Assembly: GCA_002286715.1 (NCBI GenBank)
Contig: NSJX01000021.1
Location: forward strand, 131,905 to 195,904
Length of the DNA stretch: 64,000 nucleotides
From: Dentipellis sp. KUC8613
Taxonomy: Eukaryota; Basidiomycota; Agaricomycetes; Russulales; Hericiaceae
Direction: 5' to 3'
Shown here: piece by piece, positions 23,385-35,078 of the stretch
Position numbering within the stretch: the first letter of the stretch is position 1
Layout: the number at the start of each line of letters is the position of its first letter
Notes under the pieces: generated by a model
The model's database searches: none
Told to the model about the DNA's origin: nothing
Seen by the model: only the letters and a program-made list of their open reading frames with translations
Made by a program: the position numbers and the translations under genes

Positions 23385-23559
23385 AGAAGTGCCGCGGGCT
23401 CATGATCGCCGAATCCTTTTCGGGGTGTCTGTCCAGTGCGAGCGTCGGCTTCCGGCCGTGCAGAACGTGTTTCACTGTTTGTGAACTAGAAGATACGGCA
23501 ATTCCTCGAGATAATGGATAGTACCATGGTCAGAAAACACAAAATGACATTATTAGCAT

Positions 23560-23651
23560 GGGCACATGGTGTAGTTGGTTATCACGCTCGCTTAGCATCG
23601 TTCTGCTTTGCCAACTGCGAGAGGTGTCCGGTTCAATTCCGGATGTGTCCA
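23560..23651 (+). tRNA. tRNA-Ala(AGC), copy 3, 18-nt intron
   Basis: Identical to copy 2 at 21336, including the 18-nt intron. The anticodon is AGC and the acceptor stem has G3:U70. Confidence 0.9.
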
Positions 23652-24131
23652 TTGAGAGATCCCGTATCCATAATTTTATTGTCCGTCTTTTTCCATCTTA
23701 TACCTTTATTCGAGTTGTCACCATTCAGATCTCTATGTGCACCCGCAGCTTAAGTATCTTCAGCAATTGCGTGTCGTGGACTTGCTGTTTTACCCCCGCC
23801 AACCACCTCTCCATAGTCAGTGACTAGTCGTTTGACAAAAGGTGCTTATTTTCAATTCTCGATGCTCTCCATCCGAAGCCCAAGCTTCCGCCAATGATAT
23901 GCAGCACGCCGCATGGGCGAACCTCAAATAAGAGTGAACCTCCACGCAAGCCGCATATCGCAGCATCTATGATATACAAAAAGCACACCGACACACCGAT
24001 CCCCGCGCGCCAGCCGAAACCCGAACGCACACAACCGATGTCCAGTACCGAGCCAATCCGGAGCAGAAGCAGCATAAGTGACACAAATACAAGTACGCCC
24101 CCGACCACTTCGCGCACACGGGGCAGGCGCT
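23652..24131. other. Intergenic, 3' flank
   Basis: This includes the downstream flank of tRNA-Ala copy 3 and of the disordered-protein gene. A minus-strand frame (24117-23824) looks hydrophobic but has no start context or family match, so it is not called. Confidence 0.35.
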
Positions 24132-25633
24132 CTACGGGGCCTCCCGCGGCGGCGAGAACCTGCGCACCTGCAGCGGCACGCTCACCGGCACGGGCCGCGG
24201 CGAGTCATGCTCGTGGCCCTCGCCCGTCCCCGGTTCCGACAGGAGTGCGACGAGCGCGCCTACGTGGCTTGCCCCCTCGTCGAGCCGGTGCTGGTGCGGG
24301 GCGAGCATCGCCTCGGGCGGGCGCACACCGCCGCGTCGCAGGCGCGGGGGGGCCGGCCGCGGGGCCTCGTCGTCCGTCTCGTGCGCGGGCGCCGGCATGT
24401 CGTCTCTGGGCTCGCTCTCGTCCGCGTGCTCGTCGCGGTCGCGGTGTTCGTTGTCGGGCTCGCGGTCGTGGTACCCGCTGGCCGGATGGAACGAAGGTAC
24501 ACTAGGGAGAGGCAGGAGGGGGGCCGTTGAGGAGAGCCACGAGAGGTATGGGCGCCCGCGATCACCATGATCGGTCGAGGTGGCAGGGCCTGCGGGCCAG
24601 GGGTACTCTAGGCGGCGCGTGGGCGGAAAGAAGCGGCGGGGCGATGGCGCGTCTTCATGTGCGTCCCGCGTGGTCGAGCGGCGGCGGGTTGTGAAGTCGT
24701 TGAAGTCGACTGTGCGCGAGCGCGCAGGGGGGCGGCGGATGGTGGGCTGGCGCGCGACGCCCGAAGAGGATGCGGATGTCGAGCTTGAAGCAGACGGCCC
24801 GACCGTGCTGCTTGCCCGTGGGCGCGTTTCATCGGCGGCGTCTCGCAGCGCATGACGTGCAAGACGGCGTTGTGAGGCGGCGTGGTTGGAGGATGCTGTG
24901 TGGCGGGTCAGCCACCGAAGCGCGCAGCAAGACATTCGAGAACAAACGTACCCCATGCAGGGCCCATGTAGGCATCGTACAGGTCTGTGTTGACCCGGGC
25001 GCCTTCGAGGCCGCCCGCGCCATCCATGAGACTCTCGAGCGAATCATTATCGTCGTCAACAACCTCCATCTCTTCCGGTGGTGCGGAAAGATAGTCGGTC
25101 AGGTTGAGCGTGCGACGTGTCCGGGCCCCACCCGAGCCTTGGTAGGTACGTTGCGGGGCAGCAAGCATGCGCAAGCTCTTTGCTGTCCGGCTCGATACGA
25201 GCCGCCGGTCCTCAGGCTTCGGGCGTTGGCGGCGCTCAGCGAGTTCCTGGACGACGCTGCGGTTCAGACCAAGAATGCAGGTTCGCGGGGTCGTGAGGCG
25301 CACCTTTACTAGGATCTCGACGATCGTCGTTGTGAATGAATCGCCCGGGTCAAGGTCCTCTACGAATGCTTCGAAACTTATCGTCGGTTCGGCCTTCTCG
25401 AGCCGCGAGCGCTTCATTGCGCCCGTTCTGCATGACGTCGGAGGGAGCACGGAAAGCAGAGAAAGCGTCAGCAAAGTCTATGTTACTAACAGGATCGCGA
25501 TGCGTACACCAGGCTTTTGATCTTCGAGCTGAGCACGTCGTCGTAGTATCCCGTAGTCCTGCAGTAGTCGCGCGCGTCAGTTCGCACGCTTACGGATCCC
25601 AACGAGGACAACTCTGACGCACCATTTCCCCAT
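24132..25633 (-). CDS. Unrecognised, mostly disordered protein
   Basis: Four exons (25633-25623, 25558-25508, 25427-24952, 24895-24132) join in frame to about 433 residues. The first exon is only 11 nt and the second 51 nt; together they give MGKWTTGYYDDVLSSKIKSL, which resembles the start of a folded short domain. The next ~150 residues mix basic and acidic helices (RSRLEKAEPTISFEAFVEDL, PPEEMEVVDDDNDSLE). The last exon (~254 codons) is Arg/Ser/Pro/His-rich and probably disordered. There is no signal peptide, membrane segment or zinc-binding pattern. I do not recognise a family. The alternative splice of exon 2 (GTGTAC donor) also keeps a frame, so the short exons are less certain than the two long ones. 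Confidence 0.5.
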
Positions 25634-26069
25634 CGTGAAGAACGTTGAGGAATTTGTCTCTGGTGTCGTTGTTCTGTTGCTGGGAGGGACGAGCGACACA
25701 GCGGCACTGGGACCAGTGCTTTTATGTTTTGGGAGAAGACAAGCAGGAGATCTATTGTTTGGCCCCTGTTTGGCCCGGTGGCTGAAGCATTTAAGCGCCC
25801 ATATCTGAGCGCCAATTCCCCCGGCGCCCAGTAAGGTCACAGCATTATTATCCTTTGTCTTCCCGGTACTCTCTACACATCTGTTTCGACTATGTCACTA
25901 GGCTACATACAAACGTCACTTCTGATATTTCTCTCAAATGCGCATCTGAGAATGTGGGTCGAGTAGGCTTCACCTATGACACACATGCTCCTCACGATGA
26001 TGACGCCCGCAAGCACATGCAGTAGAAGCATGCACGCAAAGCGTATGCGCCTCGCAGGCTCGCACCACG
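25634..26069. other. Intergenic upstream of the disordered-protein gene
   Basis: Contains the upstream region of the gene ending at 24132 and the 3' flank of TIP41. Nothing else is supported. Confidence 0.4.
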
Positions 26070-27139
26070 TCACAGCCCCGCAGGCAGCACAGCGACCTCC
26101 ACGCGCGTCCCCAGCCCCCTCCACCCCGTGCCCGCCCCGTCCTCCTGCGACGCTTGTTTTGGCAGCTCCGAGAGAACCTTGCCGATAAAATTAGGATCCG
26201 TGAGCGGCGTCAGGTCGTCCCTGCGTGGCAGCAGCTGTGCTCCATCGTCAGCGACGGCGAAGGCAGACCTGAGCGAACGCACGCACCCGCTTGACTCGGT
26301 TGTACGGGGCCTCCCACCCGCTCACCTGCCGCACTACGAGCGGCGGCGCCGACGCGAACGAGTGGTACATCCGCGTGTCGTGCACGCGAAAGAGCACGCC
26401 ATCGACGCGCAGGGTCAGGCGCGCGAGGATGTAGAAGTACGTCGGCATGACGCGCTGCGCGGGGTCAGGCGGAGCGCGCACGCACGGGCAGGCGGACACC
26501 ACTCACGATGCGGACGGTCAGCTGCGACGTGCCGTTGTCGTGCAGCTCGTCCTCGAACAGCGGCACCTCGGAGTAGAACAGTATTGGGTCCTGCCGCGTG
26601 AGCTCCGCCATTGGGATTGTGTGTGCGGCATTCTCTGGGTCTGCGGTCGTCCATTCGACCGTAGAGCCAGCGCCCGCGTAGGTGGTCGTGTACGTCCAGT
26701 CGAAGGGCTTCGTCGCCATCGTCGCGGGAAGCGGCATTTGCGAGTTTGGATCCGTGCTGCGAGTGCGCGAGCGGCATGAAGCCTTCGCCATAGAGACACA
26801 GAGGAGGAGCACGCACCGACTCTTCATCCACGCGTCCGCGTATCCTACCTTCACGCCGCCGTCGCCTGGGCCCAGCTCGCCTTTCTTCACGCCCTGCAGC
26901 GCACCCTCTGTGTCGAACACATATCGCCACCCTGAAGACACGTGCGTGAGCTCGAGTGAGTTGCCGCCGAACGTCATCTCAGGCAGCGGAATGCCCAGCC
27001 GGCCCTGCAGTGCGTCGCATTCCCCCGCGCTCGAGATAGGGCGGCGGGTCGCGACGATCTTCCAACCAAGGATGTCAATGCTATGCCAGTTGGGTGTCTC
27101 CTTGGTGTCGTGCGGAGGGATGTCGGGGGCTTGCGACAT
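26070..27139 (-). CDS. tip41: TIP41-like protein, TOR/PP2A signalling regulator
   Basis: Four exons (27139-26817, 26756-26507, 26454-26287, 26234-26070) encode about 301 residues. The family signature [15 protein letters not shown] lies at residues ~52-66, followed by [41 protein letters not shown] and [11 protein letters not shown]. The last two-exon region gives [26 protein letters not shown] and [15 protein letters not shown], as in TIP41/TIPRL proteins. These bind PP2A-type catalytic subunits and, in yeast, antagonise Tap42 downstream of TOR. The third intron was placed at 26286-26235 because its CGCTGAC branch site and CACAG acceptor restore the conserved frame; reading on without it truncates the protein. 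The gene is divergent from the Tls1 gene, with 355 bp between the two ATGs. Confidence 0.93.
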
Positions 27140-27494
27140 TGGTCCAAGCTTTTGGGAGGTTAGCGTCGAGATGGAGTAGATCTCCTAGACAACCTGACAA
27201 ACGTTCAATATTCGACAGGATAAAGAGGTATCTTCTCGGTTATATCTCTTGTCAGATACTGTACACGTCGAGGGGCAACGGAAAGCACAACGGAGTAGTT
27301 CGAATTGGTGAAGGATCCAGAGAAGGATACTTCCCTATCGAAAGCAGTAAGATCATGACATAAAGAGCCTATTTTCACACGAAATTCTTCCCTTTCAAGC
27401 ACATTTTGCCCAAATTCATCTTCAAATTCAGCCACGCCTCCAAAGCGCCCGACTCTCACGAGCATCGAGCTCACTGTCTTCGACAGCGACGGCC
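27140..27494. promoter_or_regulatory. Divergent promoter region, TIP41 / Tls1
   Basis: This 355-bp spacer separates two divergent ATGs and must carry both promoters. No TATA box or repeated element stands out, as expected for housekeeping genes. Confidence 0.5.
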
Positions 27495-28747
27495 ATGATC
27501 AAAAAGCGCACCCGCCCGCAAGCTGCGACCCGTGCATTCTCGCGCGACGCCGACGACGAAGCGAATACCAACCCATCCACGCCCGACGTCTCAACACCCG
27601 ACGTCGAGCCTGCGTCCGATGAGGACCTCGCGTAAGCCGCCCTCGCCTCCCTGTGTGCTATGAACAACAAATTGAAAGCGGCTCCGCAAGGAGCCCTCTA
27701 GCGTTGCAGACTTAATTGAACTGCGCAAGCTGCGTCGCCAGCGGCAGGGCATTGACATTACGAAGCTTGGGAAGGGCGATGCGAAGCGGAAGCGGAAGAA
27801 GAAGGCTGAGGGCGAGGGAGAGGAGGGCGAGTATGGGCTGAGGCCGGGAGCGAAGAGAGATGCGGAGGACGATAGCGAGTCGTGAGTGCCTATCTTGCGT
27901 CTGCTCCGGTGTGCACGGTGGGCTAATGCGATGACACAGAGAACAGGAGGACAAGGCTGCGAAGGCCCGCCGTGCGGTGCGAGCGAACAATTTCACGCAG
28001 CAGACGAATGTGCTGGATGTGGATAAGCACATGTTCGTCGTTCGTACTCTTAGACGGGAGAACTGCGTTACTAAGTGATTCTACAGGATGGCTTACATCG
28101 AAGAGAACATGAAGCTCCGGCGTGGTTCGAGCGACCCGAAGGCGTCTGGCAGCGAATCTAAGGAGACGCAGGACGAGATGGCTCGGCTTGCGGAGAAATA
28201 TAAGCTCGAGAAGAAGGCCGCGGAAGAAGGCAGCGTCACGAATAGCATGGCCATGCTTACGGCGATTCCAGAGGTCGACCTTGGCATGGAGTACGTTTTA
28301 ATCTGCTCTGTGAATCGATACCTATACTCACAAGGTATTGGTACACCAGCACGCGGCTGAAGAATATTGAGGAAACCGAAAAGGCGAAGTTGTTGTTAAC
28401 ACAAGGTCGGAAGGATAAGAAACCAGAGGGGAAGAATGACGAAGAGCATCTCGCCGCCTCACGCTGTAAGTTCCTTCATTCATTTGCTTCTTAGCTTTAC
28501 TGAGACCAGTTTATCATGCCAGTTTACCGTCCGAACCTGCGCATGAAGTCCGACGCAGACATCATCCGTGATGCAAAACTTGAGGCCATGGGCCTTCCAC
28601 CTGAAGACCACGAGCCGCGGCCTCGGCACGACAGACCGCAGATGGCTACAGACGAAGCGGTATGTGCGAGCAAACTTTTTCCTCCAGTTGTATCGCTAAA
28701 TCTAGCAACAGGTTATGGAGCGCTTCAAAAAACGGATGCGGAAGTAG
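27495..28747 (+). CDS. tls1: Tls1 / C9orf78 (HCA59) family protein
   Basis: Seven exons (27495-27631, 27702-27881, 27940-28032, 28087-28290, 28350-28465, 28523-28659, 28712-28747) encode about 300 residues. Conserved landmarks in order are a basic N-terminus (MIKKRTRPQ), LIELRKLRRQRQGIDITKL, NFTQQTNVLDVDKHMMAYIE, MLTAIPEVDLGMD and TRLKNIEETEKAKLLL. The C-terminal motif is ATDEAVMERFKKRMRK. They match the HCA59/C9orf78 family: fission yeast Tls1 and human C9orf78 associate with the spliceosome helicase Brr2, and Tls1 also affects telomere length and heterochromatin through splicing. The protein is highly charged and nuclear by family. The last exon encodes only 11 residues plus the stop. The acceptor of exon 6 was chosen to give RFYRPNLRMKSD; an upstream AG would shift the frame to an early stop. 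Confidence 0.9.
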
Positions 28748-29153
28748 TAATATATCTATGCTTTCAATGTTTTGGACCGTTTCGGTGTATATTGGTGTAT
28801 GTATTATCTACTTGGCGCTTTGGAGATGCATTCCTTTCATTTTCAGATTCGAAAGTCCGCCTGCCATACCTGAACATGTCTGTGGCGCTCATGATTCCAA
28901 TCATTGGTCGGAGCAAGACCTCCTTGAAGGTATCTGTGCGCCGAGGTCCAGGACCGTTATTGTCCATCGCTCTGCTGCAATATGAAGACGCAAGCCGCTT
29001 CGCGACTGGACTTGGACTGAACTGCCGGGGGTCCCGGATCGCTGAGCCCTAGATAAACCCATTTGTCGAAGCCTTCGACTTCAATTACTTGTCGTATGGG
29101 CTGTGAGTAAGTACGAAGGAACAAACTTATTCGGGATAAAATTGTCAAAATAT
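28748..29153. other. Intergenic between convergent genes
   Basis: This lies between the 3' ends of the Tls1 gene and of secreted-protein gene 1, so it probably holds two 3' untranslated regions. Nothing else is seen. Confidence 0.4.
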
Positions 29154-30742
29154 CTAATCCAAATCGTCGTACTCGCGCGCGCTCAAAGCATCGACCAAGT
29201 CTCGGTTGTAAACGCGGCTGAACCCACGCTTACGACCACTACAGTACGAACACCAGAGTCAGCATCCATACCAAGCAAGATACCTTGACAAAACACGTAC
29301 TTCGCGACGACCTTCGACACTTCCTCCAGTGCAACACCAGAGTTGAGCGCAGCCTTGACCTTAGCAGTAGCAGAAGCGGCAGCCGCCTCAGTAGCGGATG
29401 CGGCTATTTGCGCTGCGACGACGCCGTTGACGTCCGTGACGGTCGTCTGCGGGATGGTAGCGAGGGACTCGGTGAGCACGACGGTGAGCACCTCGGACTC
29501 GGTGACGGTAACTATGACCACGCCGGGGGCGGGGTCGGTGGATGAGGGCGAGGGTGTGATGGTCGATGATGGGGCGGACGCCGTCCCGGAGGCCTCGGTC
29601 GAGGAAGGCTGCGCAGAGGAGGATTCTACGGAGGAAGGCGCCCCAGAAGAGGAGGAAGATTCGGTGGACGTCGAATCAGGCTCGTTGGACGTAGCCGCGC
29701 TGAAAGTAGGCTCAGTCCCGGTGGACGTAGGATCGGCAGAAGATGAAGAATCGACCGAGGTCGTAGGTTCGGTGGACGACGTAGGTTCGACCGAAGACCT
29801 TGGCTTTGCAGAGGACGTGGCCGCAGGCCTCGTGGACGAGGTCGCTGGCTCTGTTGACGGTGTCACTGGCTTTGTAGACTTTGTAGACGAAGTCACTGGC
29901 TTGTCAGATGAAGTCGCTGGCTTGGTGGACGAAGTCGCCGGCTTGGTGGACGAGGCTCCCGGCTTGGTGGATGTGGACGCGATACTAGAGAACGTGTGCA
30001 CTGAGCTGCTCGTCCTACTCGTGCTCGAGGGGTGCGCCGAGCTGGAAGAGCTGGTCTTGACCGTAGCCGACAAAGAAGGCGCAGAGCTCGAGGAACTAGT
30101 CTTGCTCGTAGTCGACGAAGTATGCACTGAGCTCCAGTTGGTCTTGCTCGTGCTCGCGGCAGGCGGAGTACTCTTTACGGCCGAGGACGAGGCCGTAGTG
30201 CTCGTCCTCCTGGTAGTCGACGACAGGTGCACGGAGCTGGAAGAACTGGTCTTGGTCTTGGTCACGGACTGCGTACTCTTGGAAGTCGTCGCCTTCTTTG
30301 TGGTCACGGACGGCGAGGCCTTCGCAGTGGTCTTGGGCCCCGACCCCGAGGGTGATTTGTGTTTGCTCTTATCCGACGCACCATTCAGACTGTCGAGTAG
30401 GTCAACAAAAGTGCGGTTATTGGGGAGGGGTTGTGCGTACTCAGGGATCTCCTGGGCTATGGTCTCGTCTCTCCCCGTCAAGAAATTCTTGAAGGTGCCA
30501 AAGCGTTCGATGAGGTATGGTTCACTAATTCATATAGATAATCAGGACCATGCATATCCGGAAACGCTTTTTACATACGGTACCCTCTCAACGACAGCAA
30601 GATCACGTTGACTACAATGAAGTCAGAATCGCAGGTGCAAAGAATCATACTTGGTGAGTGCGACTCACATGACAGGACCGGCAATGACAGGTGCGCCCTG
30701 GGAGGCGACCATGAGAGCAACAACAGCGGCGTAGGAGCGCAT
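29154..30742 (-). CDS. Secreted Ser/Thr-rich protein, paralogue 1 of 3
   Basis: Four exons (30742-30669, 30611-30579, 30524-29301, 29238-29154) encode about 471 residues. Order: signal peptide MRSYAAVVALMVASQGAP; a short conserved head (QRDLAVVERV, YLIERFGTFKNFLTGRDE); and a ~300-residue mucin-like Ser/Thr/Pro region with 7-residue repeats such as SSTKPAT. A helical Ala-rich block follows (VTVTESEVLTVVLTESLATI ... SATAKVKAALNSG). A separate last exon encodes RKRGFSRVYNRDLV ... ARE(x)DDLD. Heavy O-glycosylation is likely. The KR before GFSRVYN is a possible Kex2-type cleavage site. No GPI-anchor signal is seen because the C-terminus is charged. No enzymatic domain is recognised. Paralogues are at 40509 and 44682. 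Confidence 0.85.
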
Positions 30743-30905
30743 TGTCAGAATCAAATTTGACAGCGGGAAGTTTGTGGAGAAGAGTATTGGTAAAGGTAGG
30801 TATAAAGATGAACCGTTAGACGCGAAGACGGGCAACCAGTACCTGTGTAGCTAAAAAACGAAGGGGAGGAGCAGCCGGGCTGAGGACTCCATTGTCAATA
30901 CGCAG

Positions 30906-30914
30906 TATTTATAC
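30906..30914 (-). promoter_or_regulatory. TATA box of secreted-protein gene 1
   Basis: GTATAAATA on the minus strand, about 165 nt upstream of the ATG. A conserved block CCTCAGCCCGG (30876-30885 region) follows. All three paralogues show the same arrangement. Confidence 0.6.
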
Positions 30915-31671
30915 GCAATGCATAGGTTGGCAGCACATACTATATTGGCAGCAGGTCTCTGCATACCACGATTGACACTCGCCACGGCCCTCGGCTGGTT
31001 GCCGCCGGCCCTAGCGTACACTGAAGTGATCTTCGTTTGCCGAACCTGTAGCTGCACGTCAGTTTCTTTGGATGTTGTGAAACGGATTGATGTGCGTACT
31101 CACATATAGAAGGATACGACTGATGCACTGTGGGACCTGGCCTTCAAGAATAATAGGCACTCTCAAAGGGTCAGTGTAAGTAATAAAACACTGTTGTCGA
31201 CACTGAGGCCGGATTAGCCGCCGAAGCTTCAGGGAGCTAATACAAGGTGTTCCAGTCATGATTCGCACGTACAAAGTATGTCGTACGCCTTTCGATACGT
31301 GCTATTCGTACCGCAAGTTCACGTGGTGACCAGTCGGCTCAACTCAGCGGGACACTGACCCCGTTGCATAGAACAGGATTCTTAAGAGTCTCTGGTCGAG
31401 GCCGGTCGAGCAATAAACGTAGCAATAGTAAACGCCTTTCGCCATTCTTCCATGATACTTGATGAGCTAGTGTGTGTGTACTTACAATTCGGCGTGTATT
31501 TTGCTGGTGGGATACCGGTCAGACCATGGATACAAGGGGGTACGGGAACAGATCCCAAACAGTGTCTTCAGTTTCAAATCAGAGACACGTCGTTCGGGAG
31601 ACTGTCGTTTGCGTCTATAGACAAGAGACGCCAGACAATTCGATTCTTCACTAGTCACTTCTGAGCTGGCA
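30915..31671. other. Intergenic, upstream of secreted-protein gene 1
   Basis: Contains distal promoter sequence of secreted-protein gene 1 and the 3' flank of sedolisin C. No gene is supported. Confidence 0.4.
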
Positions 31672-34030
31672 TTACAGGGTCAAAACGATCTCCTTCAGTT
31701 TCCCGAAGTTCGGCGTTCCAAGCCCAGTCACCGCATCCCAGCCCACCGTAGCCTAACAATGTCAATTGAATAAGGAAAGTACACATAGGTTATGAATGGA
31801 TGAATACGTACGTTGAAACCGGGAGTACCGCAGCCGGGGTTGTTGCCACTGGTGATATCGTTGAAGCCGCTCAAACCTCGGGTATACAGTAAGGGGTTGA
31901 CAAATCCCAAGGAAGGAAGACCCTGGGAGAGCCGCGCGTCATTCAGGAGAGAGACAAAGCCGGCGAAGGTCGGGGAAGATGCCGAGGTTCCTCCAATGGA
32001 GACAGGGCTCCCAGAAAGGAAGATGCGGAAGTTGTCAGCTTGTGCAGAGACGTCAGGAATCGCCTATTGAAAATAATTAGATGGGCAGAATTATGTATTT
32101 AAAGAGCAGTATACCCGTCCGTTACTGGCAAGTCATATCGAGTAAGTTCAGAGATGCAGGGATTGCAGAGAGTAAAATGGAACGTACGGATTAAACAGGC
32201 CGGCGTACAAGCCTTTTGGCAGTTTGTCGAGGAAGGCGGTCACAGCCTTGTCTTGATATGCTGGTCGCGCGAACTAGTATCGAAGGGATAAGAGGCTATT
32301 CAAGCATGACAAAAAATATTGTAACACACGTAGTCGCTGAATCCACCTCCCGAGAAGAAGACTGCGACCTCGGGAACATGAATCGTCCCGCCAACGGCGG
32401 TGACACTAGCAGAACATCAGTTTGATTCCTAGGAGGCAGGAATATAGCGCACAATGGACAGCTGGCAGGGAAACCAGGGATAAAGCGCGTAATGTTGCGC
32501 CCGTCATTCGTGAAGCATTCTTGCGTTGCCGGATTCTCGTCGCCATCTCCAACGCCTCCGTCTCCCGAACTGAATGTCAGCGTCGTGCCCCGCGCGCCTG
32601 TGGCAAATCTCGTCAGATAATGAAGTACTGGCCAGAAGACATTGGCCTTACCAAGTTGTGCGAAATCACTGCAGACACGCTTCGCAAAACTTTCGGGTAC
32701 TGTTGGGGGTCAGTAAGGCTGAGAGCATGATCACGAGTTGCTTCACCTGTCTGTTCATCGTCCCCGTAACTTGTAGAGATTGTTTGAGGAATCTTCGGTT
32801 CCGCGAGGACAAAATCTAACCACTGATGATGACGTCAATGCATGCTTGAGGTAGGGTATAATTAGACTCTATACCTTTGTGTAGGGCTCGTTTGTATCGG
32901 TGGGAGTCCCAATATCAGGAATGAAAGGTGGAGATCCTCCCGTAGACCAAAAGGTACGCGGCGTGGGGAAAGTCAGGCCATATGCAAATTGCGTGTCCAA
33001 GTTCGCCTCGGCGCCCGCTTCGGAGACTGTCTGGTTGTTCTCGCCGCCTACAAAAGACACCGTCCAACGTCAGGAAGGAGCAGTTTCTCGGACACGCGAG
33101 AAGCCCGGAGAATCTAAACTCTCACCGTTGATCAAGACAGTCTTGAACGTCGAGTTGAGTGCATCCGGTCGCTGGTCCGCGTAAAACAGCTGCAAGTCGG
33201 CGATGTTGGCGAATTGCTCAAGGTAGCCCGTGATGCCAATCTCGTTGCCGTTGGTGGTAGATGTCTTGACGCCAACCGCATTGTAGAGTTCTTTGAGGCA
33301 AGTGATGGTGACCGTAGTGTTGCAGCTTGCATCGACCTTGACGCCAGTCACCGGATCCTCGATGGTCGCCGTGCCGGGAGCAGGAGCAGAGTCAGCAGTC
33401 TTCGTGTCCGAGAAGCGGAAGGTGGTGCGGTGGCCCTTGAATCTCGCGAAAAGAGTCGTCGGCTGCACAAGTTCGACGTGCGCGTGTACGTTCTCGGGCA
33501 AGCTGTAGGACGTAGTGCGCACAATAACGTCACCATCGGAACGATGCTTCCATAGAAGGTATTTCTGTCCTCACAGGTAAGGGACCATGCGACGTCCAAG
33601 GAGATATCGGAATACTCACGGTATCGAGCATCTTCTCCGCAAGTCCCACGGGGACATTCAGCTTGATCCAATCATTTGCGGGGGATCGCGAGCGGGCGCC
33701 TTCGTCGATGCCAAACTCGGTTAACCAGCTCTCGACAGCTGCCAAGCTGTCTGGATGAGGTGCAACCAACTCCTCGACCTCCTCCTTGGATAAATGTTCC
33801 CCATAGCGCGTGTGAGAAGGATCGCTGACTTCGTAGAGATGCTGCTCCAGCAAAGCGAAGTTATGCTGAGGCAAAGCGATACGCAGCTGCAAAATGTGAT
33901 CAGCTGGCGCTGGTCCGATGATCTCCCATTCGCGAGGCGCCGAAATGGATTCCTTGAGCTTGTGTGCGCACTTGGGGGCAGCACTCGCCAGTGCGACGAA
34001 GGAAAGCAGGACGGGGGCGAACAGGCGCAT
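31672..34030 (-). CDS. Sedolisin-family (S53) secreted peptidase C, tripeptidyl-peptidase-like
   Basis: Eleven exons (34030-33620, 33564-33126, 33047-32875, 32822-32747, 32699-32652, 32597-32453, 32405-32330, 32273-32188, 32124-32115, 32063-31812, 31752-31672) encode about 598 residues. A signal peptide ([19 protein letters not shown]) and prodomain ([28 protein letters not shown]) lead the protein. The peptidase domain carries Glu297/Asp301 ([10 protein letters not shown]), oxyanion Asp ([10 protein letters not shown]) and Ser515 (GGTSASSP). A Ca-binding tail ([16 protein letters not shown]) follows. It is complete and presumably active outside the cell. Intron positions, including the 10-nt exon 9, match gene A exactly. 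The coding sequence is less GC-rich than that of A and B. It lies 14 kb from the tandem pair, between secreted-protein genes. Confidence 0.93.
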
Positions 34031-34091
34031 AGCTGCCGTGTCCGGTGCACTGTGGGATCAGTACGACTTGCACGGAGGAAAAGCGCGTCGT

Positions 34092-34098
34092 TTATATA
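34092..34098 (-). promoter_or_regulatory. TATA box of sedolisin gene C
   Basis: TATATAA on the minus strand lies about 62 nt upstream of the ATG. Confidence 0.6.
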
Positions 34099-34585
34099 GA
34101 GAAGACCCAACTAATAACAGTATATGCCGAGAGCGAGAAGCACGAGAAGCCATACACGGCCACATGCACGCACCCTAAGATCTGCCAATCAGGGACAAGT
34201 GAGCGTATCTAGCGGGAATCGCACGTCATATACTGCCTTTGATGATGGGTTGTAGTCGCTAAGTGGGTTGCCAAAACTAAAGAAACCGTGAGTCTTGGAG
34301 AAGGTATGGCTCATTGGTAGCCGTCTTCAGCAGAGTCTCTGAGGCGTTGTATCGCAGTGAGAACCAGGGAGTCAAATAGCAACGCACCCGATTGCATCCA
34401 CGATACCTGCCTTTCCAGGACGATACCGTCGTATAGCCACAATAATCCACCAATTCCTGGCATGGACCTGCGTTTACCTAAGACATAGCCAAAGGAATTA
34501 TGCAGTGTCAAGCAACAACGTTCCACCACTTTCGGAAGCTGCCAAGTAAAGCCCTAACTGGACCAAACACGAAGCGTCCTCTAGG
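34099..34585. other. Intergenic between sedolisin C and a small secreted protein gene
   Basis: Holds the sedolisin C upstream region and the 3' flank of the next minus-strand gene. Nothing else is recognised. Confidence 0.4.
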
Positions 34586-35078
34586 CTAGTCATCTGCCAC
34601 CATGAGCCCCGGGAAAGTATCGTCATCCAAATCGGAATCAGGCTGACTACCGAGAACTCCAGGATCTCCTTCACCGAGCACATCAGGGCTCGTTCCCAAC
34701 GTATCGGACTGTCTTGCCTCTCTGACAGCCGATAAGAAGTTGTGAGCATCACTGAAACTCCTTCGACGGAAATTCTTACAGCATGGGACGGAAGTCACCA
34801 TCGTGTCGCTTCCGAAAGAGAAAATCGCCACCATGTAGACGAGGAATTTGGGGCCTAGTCTCATGAGAGGTACGTCAAGTACTTGTAAAGTGCAGTAAGG
34901 ACTCACTGATTCCCTGTTCTGTTCGTCCTACTTCAGCCGTAGGCAGAATAGACTTCGTCAATGACGTTCCCGAATCCCGAGGGATATAATCATGATTCAC
35001 TCACGGAACAGGGGCTGAGATCGTCAAAACAATGCATGCGGCCAGCGCAAGGAGGAGACTTGGTGCATGCAAGCGCAT
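34586..35078 (-). CDS. Small secreted protein, unrecognised
   Basis: Exon 1 (35078-35005) encodes a clear signal peptide, MRLHAPSLLLALAACIVL, ending near TISAPVP. Exon 2 (34930-34907) and the later exons join in frame. The terminal part reads DAHNFLSAVREARQSDTLG and ends in an acidic DSDLDDDTFPGLMVADD. Two models fit the middle. Exons 34854-34780 and 34751-34586 give about 112 residues with an internal FRKRHDGDF dibasic site, but need a 28-nt intron. Alternatively a single exon from about 34859 gives a Cys-containing middle (SVPCCKNFRRRSFSD). I cannot choose between them. The length and signal peptide suggest an extracellular effector-like or wall-associated peptide; the function is unknown. 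Confidence 0.5.

Larger units (their letters stand above)
19319..23651. repeat. Tandem segmental duplication: AIF-like gene + GATA sites + tRNA-Ala
   Basis: Two units have the same order and orientation: AIF-like gene (-), proximal and distal GATA sites, then tRNA-Ala (+). Unit 1 spans 19319-21427 and unit 2 spans 21570-23651. The tRNAs are 2,224 bp apart and the two ATGs 2,266 bp apart. Coding exons and tRNAs are well conserved while the spacers have diverged, so the duplication is not recent. Confidence 0.75.
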